NCBI GenBank assembly: GCA_903827375.1
Contig: CAIKHZ010000263.1
Location: 1-50,366 of the forward strand
From: Akkermansiaceae bacterium
GTDB taxonomy: Bacteria > Verrucomicrobiota > Verrucomicrobiia > Verrucomicrobiales > Akkermansiaceae
Length of the DNA: 50,366 bases
Direction: 5' to 3'
Part shown: positions 1-8,176 of the stretch, in pieces
Position numbering within the stretch: the stretch's first letter is position 1
Layout of the letters: each line of letters begins with the position of its first letter
Notes under the pieces: generated by a model
Database searches by the model: none
What the model was told of the DNA's origin: nothing
The model's input: the letters and a program-made list of their open reading frames with translations, nothing else
Program-made: the position numbers and the translations under genes

Positions 1-255
1 ATGCGGGCCGGTGCGAGGCGGGGCTTGGCACTGCGGACTCGTGAGACCTATGCGAGCTGGACGCGGCGGTTTGGCGAATGGGTCGGGGATGCACGGTCTG
101 CGATGGATACCGGGCGTGGTTCGGAGTGGTTGGAGCACCTGATGGCGGATAGCAAGGTGTCGTTTGCCACTCAGAAACAGGCGCTTAATGCGCTTGTGTG
201 TTTTTACCGGGATGAGTGCGGGATTGAAGATGTGCGACTGGACGCTGAGGCCGGG
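1..255 (+). pseudogene. integron-type tyrosine integrase fragment (SAM-like N-terminal domain)
   Basis: The first about 83 codons resemble the SAM-like DNA-binding domain of integron-type tyrosine recombinases: a TRETYASWTRRF helix followed by FATQKQALNALVCFYRDECG, the conserved Q-QALNAL-FLY block of that family. The catalytic domain with the R-H-R-Y residues is absent. The reading frame stays open to 597, but the sequence after about 255 is low-quality antisense reading of another integrase fragment. The window begins at this ATG, so upstream residues may be missing and the ATG may be internal. The family would normally cut and join attachment sites; this piece cannot. It is a remnant, and its identity is clear only at domain level. 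Confidence 0.6.
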
Positions 256-685
256 TTTGTTGAGGACGTGGGTGAGTTGCCCTGGAGGGGATGGGTCGTG
301 GGTACGCTGATCGGATGGCAGGTTACGGGCCTGATCGGCAAGCCCTTGCCAATCGTAGGCAGAGGCCCACGACAGGGCGAGAATGTCATGGGCCAGGATG
401 AAAACGAATTGGCTGAGTTATGGCGGAAGAGTGTGCGTCAGGATGCCGGCGCTCCCCACGGTATTGCCAGTCGTAAAGGTGGGTGGAGCGGCTTGGGGCG
501 TCGAAGAAGGCGGTGGTGGAGTCGGCGGAGCGATTGCCACGGACCCTGGTCAAGGCGACTGCCCATTGGACGTAATACTCGTGGGCGGTGGGCGTGATGG
601 GCAGCGCGTTTAGGCGCTGAAGGAAAAGCAGGCGTGTCGGGGAGGTAGGCTGACCATCCGACGGAGTGTCTGAAGGAGAGTTCAT
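255..685 (-). pseudogene. decayed N-terminal piece of an integrase, frameshifted
   Basis: Read on the minus strand from the ATG at 685, the protein has TAHEYYVQWAVALTRV and STHLYDWQYR, which look like the extra N-terminal domain of verrucomicrobial integron-type integrases. After that point the frame is lost. The match resumes in another frame, past an in-frame TAA near 419, as LALSWASAYDWQGLADQARN, which is the continuation expected for the same domain. At least one frameshift and one stop are therefore visible. The fragment overlaps the 3' part of the plus-strand integrase piece, so two parts of a related protein now lie head to head. A rearranged or inverted integrase gene is the simplest reading. 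Family assignment is from memory of such proteins. Confidence 0.5.
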
Positions 686-697
686 GCGAACACATTA

Positions 698-1218
698 GGT
701 GCGCATCGGAGACAATTCAAGGGAAAGGTTGAGTCTATTTTTTGCAAGGCCAGGCGCAGGTGCTGAAGCCGAACGAATTGACCTCGGAACGAGGCACTTG
801 CCTCAGACCCAAGACCCAAGACCCAAGACCCAAGACCCAAGACCCAAGACCCAAAACGCAAGACTTAAAGACGGCTCGGCTGAGACTTCGGCGAGCTCGG
901 TCGACCCGCTCGCGGAACGCCGAAGACGAGAAGTTTGACCTACAGACAGCATCTTTGGCATTTCGGGGATTCTATTTCAGATTGGCTTGGAGATGAGTTT
1001 GCTAAATCCTCCTCTGCAATAGCCTGGACACTGACAGTTATGCCGGGGCCGACAAACCTGCCGCGCTATGTCTTTGAAGCTGATTCGGCTGCCAAGTCGC
1101 TGGCCGGATTTGCGGTTGAAATTTTGGCTGGTCGCTCCGCCGTACAAGAGGTTGACTGAGACGCACCAAATGACAGGAAGAGACAATCGCTCCGAACACC
1201 CAGCAAAAGGAAGACTCC
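698..1218. other. gene-poor spacer with a short tandem repeat
   Basis: No credible gene is visible on either strand in about 520 bases; the short open frames here lack domain features. The spacer contains the 7-bp tandem repeat at 804-852. A purine-rich GGAAG at about 1210 lies just upstream of the ATG of the next gene and may be its ribosome binding site. Confidence 0.5.
804..852. repeat. 7-bp tandem repeat, seven copies of (A/C)AGACCC
   Basis: One CAGACCC is followed by six perfect AAGACCC units in direct succession, then two degenerate units (AAAACGC, AAGACTT). There are no spacers, so it is a microsatellite-like array. It sits in non-coding DNA between the integrase remnants and the GH110 gene. 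Confidence 0.9.
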
Positions 1219-3267
1219 ATGAATCACTATTTTATCATTTTAATATCTCTTTTCGCTTGTGCCGCTCTGGCGGCAGAACCCGCTGGCTTCACGTACGCCG
1301 TTGACCCGGTCAAGGGGGATGACGCCAACCCTGCGGGAAAGGCGTGGCGAACGTATTCGAAACTGAATACCGTCAAGCTGGTGCCTGGCGACACGGTTTT
1401 GATCGCTCCTGGCCGGCAGGAAGAAAGCCTCATTCCCATGGGTGAAGGCACGCTTCAAAAGCCGATCCTGATCCGGTTTCTGCCCGGCGTGCATGTCATC
1501 GGCGTGAAAAACGCGGTTCGCCTGCCGATGTTCATCTCCAATTCGTGTGATTCTCCGGCACCCAAGCCGATAGGTGTTCTGGTACGCAACGTCAAACATC
1601 TGCAGCTGGTGGGCGGTGGCGTCGAGGGACCGAACAAGACCACCCTCCTCTATGACGGCCGCATGGTCCAGATATTCAATGATCACTCGGAGGACATCAC
1701 CTATACGGGTCTGGTGTTTGACCTCAAACGCCCGACGGTGTCGGAATTCCGCGTGCTTGAAGTGGGACCGTCCCATGCGGTGATAGAAATAGCCGAGGGT
1801 TCCGACTATGCTCTTGAAAACGGGAAGTTCGTATGGAAGGGCGACTGGAACCCGGGCAATTTCTGCCAGGACGGCATTCCCGCAGAAGGCCGCTGCTGGC
1901 GTTCCGGGGCACCGCGAGGCTGGATCGATCAAGGACAAGCAGAGGCGACGGCAAGCGCTCTCGATGGACGCAAAGTGAAACTCGATTACGCGACCGGCGG
2001 CAGCGGATTGAGTCAAGGCCACCAATATCATTTTCGCAATACGACCCGTGATTCGGTCGGCGTCCACAACGCCCGCAGCAAGGACATCGTTTTCCGCGAT
2101 TGTGATATCTATGCGCTGACCGGGATGGGTTTCGTTAGCCAGTTTACCGAGAACATCACCTATCAGCGGGTGAACGTCGCTCCGCCCAAGGATTCCCTCC
2201 GGACCTGCGCCGCGTGGGGGGACGTCTTCCAGTTTTCCAACTGCAAGGGCGATATCCTAGTCGATTCCTGCCGGCTTTCCGGCATGCAGGATGACGCCAT
2301 CAACTGCCACGGCACGCACCTGCGGATCATCGAGAAACGCGGCGGCAATCAACTGCTGATGCGGTTCATGCAGCCGCAGACGTACGGATTCGCCGCTTTC
2401 GCGCCGGGCGATGTGGTCGCGGTCATCTCCCACTCCAACTTGCGGGAATACGCGAACAACCCGCGCCGCAAAGTGACTGCCGTCGAAAAGCAGTCGGACA
2501 AGGATTGGCTGCTGACCCTCGACGGCCCCGTCCCAACTTTCGAACAGAACGACGTCCTCGACAACATCACCTGGTATCCGAATCTTACCGCCCGAATGAA
2601 TCACGTCAGCATGGATCCTGTGCGAGGTTTTCTGCTGACCACGCGCGGCAAGGTCAACATTGAAGGCAACACATTCCACCGCTGTTTCATGTCGGCCATT
2701 CTGATAGAGGACGACGCCGAGGGGTGGTTCGAGTCCGGTCCGGTGCGAGATATGCAAATACGCAGCAACACCTTCCTCGGGTGCGGCATCGATATCAATC
2801 CGCAAACCCACTCGACGAAGCCCGAGGAACCCGTGCATGAGAACATCCGCATCACGGACAACGGTTTCGACGGCGCCGGCGTCTCAGCTAAAAGTGTCAA
2901 GGGGCTAACCGTGACAGACAACCTCTCTCCCGGTGGTGCCATCCAAATCCGGCTGGACCCCACTTGTACCGGGACCAAAGTTGAGAACAACGACAAAAAA
3001 ACTACCGGTAGTTCCAGTGCGGATGCCGACTCCAGCACCAGTCGCAATGCCTCCTCGCCGTTCCACCATGCTGAAATCGCATGGGTGTCCAGGATCTTTG
3101 AGATCATTGGTTCGTGCGAAGTCCAGTGTCCAAGCTCACATCAGAAATCAACCTTCATCAATCGACAATCATCAATCGTTGGATTGAGCTCACGCCGAAG
3201 TCGTTCGACTGAGCTCACGCCGAAGTCCTCTTCACCTCTCGCCATGTTTGAGGCCTCACCTCGCTAA
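1219..3267 (+). CDS. secreted GH110 alpha-1,3-galactosidase-like beta-helix protein, probable 3' frameshift
   Basis: A signal peptide of about 19 residues ending near ALAA is followed by a right-handed parallel beta-helix protein. The block SGMQDDAINCHGTHLRI at about residue 353 matches the acidic signature of family 110 glycosidases, which release terminal alpha-1,3-linked galactose from host or plant glycans. The family is usually near 600 residues; this frame gives 682. The last about 87 residues are Ser/Arg-rich and read through what looks like spacer, including an 18-bp direct repeat. At 2995-3000 there is an A run; one extra A would give an ending DKKNYR and a stop at 3009-3011, a natural family length. 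So either a real frameshift or a base error is likely. GGAAG about 8 bases upstream supports the ATG at 1219. It would act outside the cytoplasm. Confidence 0.75.
   Translation: MNHYFIILISLFACAALAAEPAGFTYAVDPVKGDDANPAGKAWRTYSKLNTVKLVPGDTVLIAPGRQEESLIPMGEGTLQKPILIRFLPGVHVIGVKNAVRLPMFISNSCDSPAPKPIGVLVRNVKHLQLVGGGVEGPNKTTLLYDGRMVQIFNDHSEDITYTGLVFDLKRPTVSEFRVLEVGPSHAVIEIAEGSDYALENGKFVWKGDWNPGNFCQDGIPAEGRCWRSGAPRGWIDQGQAEATASALDGRKVKLDYATGGSGLSQGHQYHFRNTTRDSVGVHNARSKDIVFRDCDIYALTGMGFVSQFTENITYQRVNVAPPKDSLRTCAAWGDVFQFSNCKGDILVDSCRLSGMQDDAINCHGTHLRIIEKRGGNQLLMRFMQPQTYGFAAFAPGDVVAVISHSNLREYANNPRRKVTAVEKQSDKDWLLTLDGPVPTFEQNDVLDNITWYPNLTARMNHVSMDPVRGFLLTTRGKVNIEGNTFHRCFMSAILIEDDAEGWFESGPVRDMQIRSNTFLGCGIDINPQTHSTKPEEPVHENIRITDNGFDGAGVSAKSVKGLTVTDNLSPGGAIQIRLDPTCTGTKVENNDKKTTGSSSADADSSTSRNASSPFHHAEIAWVSRIFEIIGSCEVQCPSSHQKSTFINRQSSIVGLSSRRSRSTELTPKSSSPLAMFEASPR
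3185..3227. repeat. 18-bp direct repeat pair (TGAGCTCACGCCGAAGTC)
   Basis: Two identical 18-base copies begin at 3185 and 3210, separated by GTTCGAC. They lie in the extended 3' part of the GH110 reading frame, which supports the idea that this part is really intergenic DNA rather than coding sequence. Confidence 0.8.
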
Positions 3268-3350
3268 AGTTTAAGTTACTGCCTGCTCCATACACGCCCT
3301 GGGTTCCGGGCTTCTGTCTTTTTCCACACCCATCACTGATCACCCACAAC

Positions 3351-4205
3351 TTGTCCCCCCCCCTCTACATCTGCGGCCCCACGGCCTCTGGAAAATCCGC
3401 CCTGGCCTTGGAGATGGCTGGCAAGCTGGACGGCGAGATTGTCAACGCCGACGCCTTCCAACTGTACCACGGTCTGGAGATTCTCAGCGCCGCCCCATCG
3501 CCTGAGCAACTCGCACAGGTACCCCACCACCTGTATGGCGTGTTAGAGCCAAGCGACGCGGCCGATGCCGGCAGTTACCTGCGCTTGGCACGGCCCGTTA
3601 TTGCCGACATCCAGGCCCGCGGCAAAACTCCCGTGATCACTGGAGGGTCAGGTCTCTATCTGAAATTTCTGACCCACGGGCCAGCCCCGTTGCCCACCGC
3701 CGATGCCACACTTCGAGCGGAACTCGAGGCCACCCCACTGGAAGAATTGGTAGCTCGTCTTCGCACACTGGACCCACTTGAGGCCTCCCGCACTGCGCTG
3801 AAGAACCGCCGTTTTGTTTCACGAGCCTTGGAGATTTGTCTGCTCAGTGGGGCCAAGGCCTCCGACTTGCGAGACCGCTGGCAAGCCCAGACCGCCGATC
3901 TCGCCGCACACCTGCGCGGCATGATCATCCACCGCAGCCGCCCGGACCTCCACGCCCGCATCGCTCACCGGACCCATGCGATGCTCGAGAGTGGTGCCAT
4001 TCAGGAAGTCAGAGCCCTCACTCATGCCTCTGAAAACTGTCAGAAAGCCATAGGCGTGAGGGAGATTCGTGGCTTGTTGGCCGGGAACTACAATCGTGCC
4101 GCCTGCGAGGAGCTCATCAATGCCGCCACCCGCCAATATGCCAAGCGCCAAGAATGCTGGTTCCGCCGCGAACTATGGCTGCAACCCCACGTGTCTTCCG
4201 TCTAG
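3351..4205 (+). CDS. miaA: tRNA dimethylallyltransferase
   Basis: MiaA transfers a dimethylallyl group to N6 of A37 in tRNAs that read codons starting with U. The P-loop GPTASGKSALAL lies at residues 9-20, followed by DAFQLYHGLEI, the counterpart of the family's D-S-QvY motif, and ITGGSGLYLKFL near residue 88. The C-terminal half carries the family's KNRRF and QYAKRQECWFRR blocks. At 284 residues it is slightly short of the usual 300 or so. The only start that leaves the P-loop intact is TTG at 3351, directly followed by a run of nine C (3355-3363); an ATG start is not available. The gene stands alone in orientation with the FKBP gene downstream. Confidence 0.93.
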   Translation: MSPPLYICGPTASGKSALALEMAGKLDGEIVNADAFQLYHGLEILSAAPSPEQLAQVPHHLYGVLEPSDAADAGSYLRLARPVIADIQARGKTPVITGGSGLYLKFLTHGPAPLPTADATLRAELEATPLEELVARLRTLDPLEASRTALKNRRFVSRALEICLLSGAKASDLRDRWQAQTADLAAHLRGMIIHRSRPDLHARIAHRTHAMLESGAIQEVRALTHASENCQKAIGVREIRGLLAGNYNRAACEELINAATRQYAKRQECWFRRELWLQPHVSSV

Positions 4206-4359
4206 CGAGGTGCAGCCTTGGGCACGGAATTCAGCACGAATCAGGGTCGCTTCAAAAAGAGTTGATCGAATAGCCGCCCTGCTGGTTTCGGATTTGACCA
4301 AAATCTATTCTCGACAATTGACCACTTGGTCCCTAGCTTGCGGCTCCACACAACAAATC

Positions 4360-5229
4360 ATGATCCGAAAATTCATCCCCAATGCATTGGCCCTCGGGCT
4401 TATCGCCGTCACCACCGTCCAGTCCCCGGCCGCTCCGGCAGCACCCGCCACTCCTGCTACAGCGGCGGCGGAAGTTCCGGCCGTGCCCGAAACACCGGCC
4501 AAACCGGTTTTGGATCCGGCCGTGATCAAGACTGATTCCTCCTACGCCTTGGGCTTCCGCACAGGCGGCAGTTTTGCCCAGCAATTTGGCCGTTTTGGCG
4601 TGTCGGTTGGGGATTTGGACACGGAAAGTTTCCTCAAAGGGTTCTTGGCCGCCTTCAAAGGTGAGAAGCCAGGTCTCGACGAAGAAAAACTGCAAGCCGC
4701 CATGCAAGCTCTCGGCGATTTGCTCCAAATCCGCGAAAAGGACTCCGCTGCCGCCAACCTCGAAAAAGGCAAGAAATTCCTTGAGGAAAATGCCAAGCGC
4801 GCCGGCGTGGTGACCACCCCCAGTGGCCTCCAGTATGAAGTCCTGGCCAAGGGCGGTGACGAAAAATACGTCGCTCCGAAGGAAGGTGCCGCTGACAACA
4901 AGGAATTTCTCGTCAACTACAAGGGCACGCTCATTGACGGCAAGGAATTCGACGCCTCGCCTGTCGGCAAGCCCGTCCCAATGACCCTTCAGGTAGTCCC
5001 TGGTTTCAAGGAAGCCCTCACCACGATGCCGGTCGGAGCCAAATGGAAACTTTTCATCCCCAGCGCCCTCGCCTACGGTGAGGAACGCAAGAGCGCCGAT
5101 CTCGCCCCGAACAGCGTGCTGATCTTTGAACTCGAACTCGTCAAAATCCAAGACGCCCCGCCGCAACAGCAAATGCCCTTCCAAATGCCCGGCGGCCCAG
5201 GCGGCCCAGGCGGCCCTGAAGGCGAATAA
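4360..5229 (+). CDS. secreted FKBP-type peptidyl-prolyl cis-trans isomerase
   Basis: The 289-residue protein begins with a signal peptide (to about residue 27), an Ala/Pro-rich linker, then a Mip/FkpA-like helical N-terminal dimerisation region (about 57-147; YALGF at its start). An FKBP domain follows (about 147-263), with TTPSGLQYEVL, VNYKGTLIDGKEFDAS, the VVPGFKEAL helix and LAYGEE. It would help fold proteins in the periplasm. The tail is Gln/Pro/Gly-rich with repeated GGPGGP. The frame is open further upstream (to 4069), but the ATG at 4360 gives the signal peptide and is preferred. A strong terminator follows the stop codon, so the gene is probably monocistronic. Confidence 0.9.
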   Translation: MIRKFIPNALALGLIAVTTVQSPAAPAAPATPATAAAEVPAVPETPAKPVLDPAVIKTDSSYALGFRTGGSFAQQFGRFGVSVGDLDTESFLKGFLAAFKGEKPGLDEEKLQAAMQALGDLLQIREKDSAAANLEKGKKFLEENAKRAGVVTTPSGLQYEVLAKGGDEKYVAPKEGAADNKEFLVNYKGTLIDGKEFDASPVGKPVPMTLQVVPGFKEALTTMPVGAKWKLFIPSALAYGEERKSADLAPNSVLIFELELVKIQDAPPQQQMPFQMPGGPGGPGGPEGE

Positions 5230-5260
5230 GTCTTCTGCTGCAAGCGATCCATTCCATCAA

Positions 5261-5291
5261 AAGGCCGCCGTTCATTCGGCGGCCTTTTTTT
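5261..5291 (+). terminator. rho-independent terminator after the FKBP gene
   Basis: GGCCGCCG, loop TTCATT and CGGCGGCC form a perfect GC-rich stem, followed by a run of seven T. It starts about 30 bases after the stop codon of the FKBP isomerase. Confidence 0.92.
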
Positions 5292-5628
5292 GTCCGCACC
5301 ACTTGGCTGCTGCGTCTCGCGCAGACCGATAGAGGCACAGGTCTGAACAGTCATCGACGGTGAGTAGCCGAGCTTATTTTGCCGAGCCGGACACCACTGG
5401 TGGATCGAACGGTCATGTTGTGGGGCAAAGCCCAATAAGCGCTAACTTAACCCAGCGTATTAAGAAATGAGCAAACGTGGTGACTGCGGAAATTTTCCAT
5501 TGCCTTCGGATTGATCATTGCTGAGCGATGATTTTCGAGTCTTACTTGGTTAGGTTAGCGCTTATGGCGCAAAGCCCCTTCCCGCCGAACTCCTTGCCTT
5601 GGCTGCGCCTAGGTGGCGCAGGAACGGT
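5292..5628. other. spacer between convergent genes, holding a MITE-like element
   Basis: No gene is visible. The stretch lies between the FKBP terminator and the 3' end of the MFS transporter gene on the other strand. Its main content is the inverted-repeat element described at 5434-5568. Confidence 0.6.
5434..5568. mobile_element. candidate MITE with imperfect terminal inverted repeats and 9-bp flanking duplication
   Basis: The left end AATAAGCGCTAACTTAACC and the reverse complement of the right end (CATAAGCGCTAACCTAACC) match at about 19 of 22 positions. The 135-bp unit is flanked on both sides by the identical 9-mer GCAAAGCCC (5425-5433 and 5569-5577), as expected for a target-site duplication. 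No transposase is encoded, so it would have to be moved by an element elsewhere. The element family is not identified. A chance inverted repeat is possible, but the exact flanking duplication argues against it. Confidence 0.5.
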
Positions 5629-6957
5629 TCACGCACGAGGGTCGGCACCGCGGTCCCAAAAGGCGAAAAAGAAGACACAGGCGACAATGGCCGCCATACC
5701 CGAAGGGATCAGCCAAAACGTCTTCCATTGGGCGGAGGCGGCCGCCAGCAAGGCGGCATCGACCTTAGGCAGGCCAACCGAGAACATTTGCCCGAGCTGT
5801 GCGGCAAAACTGAGGCTCTCTGGGGCCTGTGCCCCCTGAATCGCGCCAGCCAGCTCGGCATGCCCGGTGACGCGGGCCCGCATCGCCACATCCGCGAGTT
5901 GGTAGCCGTAGTACATGCCCACTCCTTGGGTAAAAAACACCAACATCGATTGCACCTGGCTGCGGACCGTGAGCGGTGCCGCACGGTCGGCGTAGATGAA
6001 GCCCGTGACGAAGAAGAAGTCGTAGCAGACGCCGTGGAGCGCGATCGCAGCAAAGAGCATCAACACCGATTGAGCTGGGGCGGCAAAGGCAAACAGCGCG
6101 TAACGAAGGACCCAGGCCCCCATGCCGATGAGAATCATCCGTTTCACGCCTAGGCGGCGGAAGAATGCCGGGATGAGGAGCATGAAGATAATTTCCGACA
6201 TCTGACCAATCGACATGGACGAGGCGGGCTGCCGGAACCCCATGTCAGAGAGGAAGATCGAGGTGGTGCTGAAGTAGAAGGCCAGCGGAATACAGATGAG
6301 AATCGAGCAGAGGATGAACACCAGAAATGACGGCTTAGCGAGCATCTTGAAGGCGTCCACCATCAACAGCGAACTCCATTTAAGGGGCTGTCCTTTGGCA
6401 GGTGGCGGTGTATGCGGCAACCCAAATGCAAAAATACCGAGCACCAAGGAGGCGACACCGGCCAAAGAGAACATGTGCAAGCTTGTGGACCAGCCGAGAA
6501 AGCCGACGACGAGGCCGGCGACGATCCAACCGATGGTGCCCCAAACGCGCAGGGCTGGGAATTTACTTTGATCGCTGATGTTGGCGAAGGCGATGGAATT
6601 GCCGAGGCCGAGGGTGGGCATGAAGCAGAGCATGTGGGCGAGAAAGAGCGTCTTGACCATGACGGCATCCCCTTTGGCCGCAAATCCTGGCACCGCCAGC
6701 ATGAACACCCCACCCAGCAACAACAACACGCCCATCACCTTTTCGGAGGGAAAAAACCGATCCGCCACCAAGCCGAGAAACAAGGGGGCGAGAATGGCGG
6801 CAATCGGCGCGCTGCCATACGCCGCACCGATGATGGGTGCCAGATGGTTGCTATCCAGACAGGCTCCCAAGCTCACAAACCAAGCCCCCCAGACGAAAAA
6901 TTGGAGAAACATCATCAGCGAGAGGCGCAGCGTCGGCGTGGCGGGGGGCGGATTCAT
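5629..6957 (-). CDS. MFS transporter, nucleoside:H+ symporter-like
   Basis: A 442-residue protein with about twelve hydrophobic segments throughout. The start (LRLSLMMFLQFFVWGAWFVSLG) and the segment RVWGTIGWIVAGLVVGFLGW are typical of the nucleoside:H+ symporter (NupG/XapB-like) branch of the major facilitator superfamily. It would sit in the inner membrane and import nucleosides or related sugars using the proton gradient; the substrate cannot be told from the sequence. The frame extends to an ATG at 6993, but the family's conserved N-terminus begins right after the ATG at 6957, which is preferred. It is followed at lower coordinates by spacer with the MITE-like element. The thioredoxin gene lies 87 bases upstream on the same strand. 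Confidence 0.85.
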   Translation of the reverse strand: MNPPPATPTLRLSLMMFLQFFVWGAWFVSLGACLDSNHLAPIIGAAYGSAPIAAILAPLFLGLVADRFFPSEKVMGVLLLLGGVFMLAVPGFAAKGDAVMVKTLFLAHMLCFMPTLGLGNSIAFANISDQSKFPALRVWGTIGWIVAGLVVGFLGWSTSLHMFSLAGVASLVLGIFAFGLPHTPPPAKGQPLKWSSLLMVDAFKMLAKPSFLVFILCSILICIPLAFYFSTTSIFLSDMGFRQPASSMSIGQMSEIIFMLLIPAFFRRLGVKRMILIGMGAWVLRYALFAFAAPAQSVLMLFAAIALHGVCYDFFFVTGFIYADRAAPLTVRSQVQSMLVFFTQGVGMYYGYQLADVAMRARVTGHAELAGAIQGAQAPESLSFAAQLGQMFSVGLPKVDAALLAAASAQWKTFWLIPSGMAAIVACVFFFAFWDRGADPRA

Positions 6958-7044
6958 GGCGGAGGAAAATCCCTCTACGGCAAAAATCCGCAACTATTTC
7001 AGTTTGCCGCCGATCCGGGTGAGAAGTACCCTCAACGTCCCCGC

Positions 7045-7503
7045 TCAATCCAAGTCTTTCTTATCCAACTCGGCGTCGAGGTGCTTGAGAAAATCCTCGG
7101 TTTTGGGGAATTTGCTGGCGTAAAAACGACTGAACTCCTTGCCCGACTCATCCAGAAGAATCACCGTCGGAAACCCGTCAATCTTGTACTTCCCGACAGT
7201 CGGTTCATTTTTCTTCGCGACCGCTTGGTCGCCCTTCGGCATATCGATCTCCACTAAAATGTAGTGTTTGGAGGCGGCATCCACGAATTCAGATTTCGAA
7301 AACACCCCGGCCCGCATCATTTTGCAGGGCGGACACCAATCCGATCCCGTGAATTCGACCAGCACCGCTTTATGCTCGGTTTTCGCCTGTTCAAGGGCTT
7401 TTTCGAGATCGTCACTCCAACCCTTGAGGGGCTCTGCGAAGACATGACTCACCAGCGCACTGGCAGAAAAGGCAAAGGCGGCAAGATAGGTGACAGCTTT
7501 CAT
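7045..7503 (-). CDS. secreted thioredoxin-family protein
   Basis: A 152-residue protein with a signal peptide (to about VFAEP, residue 25) and a thioredoxin fold. The active site GSDWCPPCKMM has the CPPC dithiol, and the cis-proline motif GFPTVIL is present downstream. It is likely a periplasmic thiol-disulfide reductase or heme/cytochrome-maturation helper. The N-terminal WSDDLEKALEQAKTEHKAVL is typical of the thioredoxin_7/DsbD-gamma-like group. GTG at 7509 and ATG at 7503 both begin the frame; the ATG is chosen. It is divergent from the RdgB gene and probably co-transcribed with the MFS gene on its 3' side. Confidence 0.87.
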   Translation of the reverse strand: MKAVTYLAAFAFSASALVSHVFAEPLKGWSDDLEKALEQAKTEHKAVLVEFTGSDWCPPCKMMRAGVFSKSEFVDAASKHYILVEIDMPKGDQAVAKKNEPTVGKYKIDGFPTVILLDESGKEFSRFYASKFPKTEDFLKHLDAELDKKDLD

Positions 7504-7582
7504 CGTCACTGGAGCGACCCCAGCGGGTAATTTTTTTCAAATTTCTTGCCAAAGGCGTTAGAACCCTCTAGGCATTTGGGCT

Positions 7583-8176
7583 ATGCCAGCCCTGTCACGC
7601 TTGATTGTAGCTACCCGTAATTCGCACAAGTCGATGGAAATTCGGGCGATGCTCGGGGACCGCTGGGAGGTGATGGACGCGAATGATTTTGTGGGTCTTC
7701 CGGCCATTGAGGAGACCGGTCAAACGTTTCTGGAAAATGCCGTGCTAAAGGCGGAGGGCATCAGCCGCTTGGTTGCGGGCTGGGTATTGGCGGATGATTC
7801 CGGGCTGGAAGTGGACGCTTTGGGAGGTGCGCCAGGCGTGTGGTCGTCGAGTTTTGGCGGCGAGGAGGGGCATCACGCAAAGAACAACGCACACCTCCTC
7901 AGTGCCATGCTCGGTCAAGGCGTGCGGACCGCCCGCTTTCGTTGCACGATGGTACTGGCGACGGCGGGCAAAGCGCAAGCTGACTTTTGCGGGACTGTGG
8001 AGGGCCGGCTCGCGGAAGCTGCGGAGGGTGAAGGTGGGTTTGGCTACGATCCACTGTTTATCCCGGAGGGTTACCAGCAGACATTCGCAGCATTGGGCCA
8101 AAATCTGAAGAATCAACTCAGCCACCGCGCCCGAGCCCTCAATCAAGCCATTGCCTGGCTCAATGACCGCCCGTAA
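7583..8176 (+). CDS. rdgB: dITP/XTP pyrophosphatase (RdgB/HAM1 family)
   Basis: This enzyme hydrolyses non-canonical purine triphosphates (dITP, XTP) to monophosphates, keeping them out of DNA. The family motif is visible at the start (LIVATRNSHKSMEIRAML), followed by EETGQTFLENAVLKAE, the catalytic block LADDSGLEVDALGGAPGVWS and GGFGYDPLFIPEG near the C-terminus. Length (197 residues) is normal. The stop overlaps the upstream start option of the following lipoprotein gene, suggesting co-transcription. Confidence 0.93.
   Translation: MPALSRLIVATRNSHKSMEIRAMLGDRWEVMDANDFVGLPAIEETGQTFLENAVLKAEGISRLVAGWVLADDSGLEVDALGGAPGVWSSSFGGEEGHHAKNNAHLLSAMLGQGVRTARFRCTMVLATAGKAQADFCGTVEGRLAEAAEGEGGFGYDPLFIPEGYQQTFAALGQNLKNQLSHRARALNQAIAWLNDRP

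Noticed and set aside
804-852. CRISPR array
   Set aside because: Unit is only 7 bases and there are no spacers; no cas genes in the window.
1240-2838. Minus-strand open frames opposite the GH110 gene (275 and 193 codons)
   Set aside because: Antisense shadows; the plus strand has a signal peptide and family motifs.
4333-5184. Long minus-strand open frame (283 codons) opposite the FKBP gene
   Set aside because: It mirrors the GC-rich coding strand, has no domain or start signal, and the plus-strand frame is a clear FKBP isomerase.
6412-7257. 281-codon plus-strand open frame spanning the MFS and thioredoxin genes
   Set aside because: It runs antisense through two well-supported genes and is His/Gln/Lys-rich without any motif.
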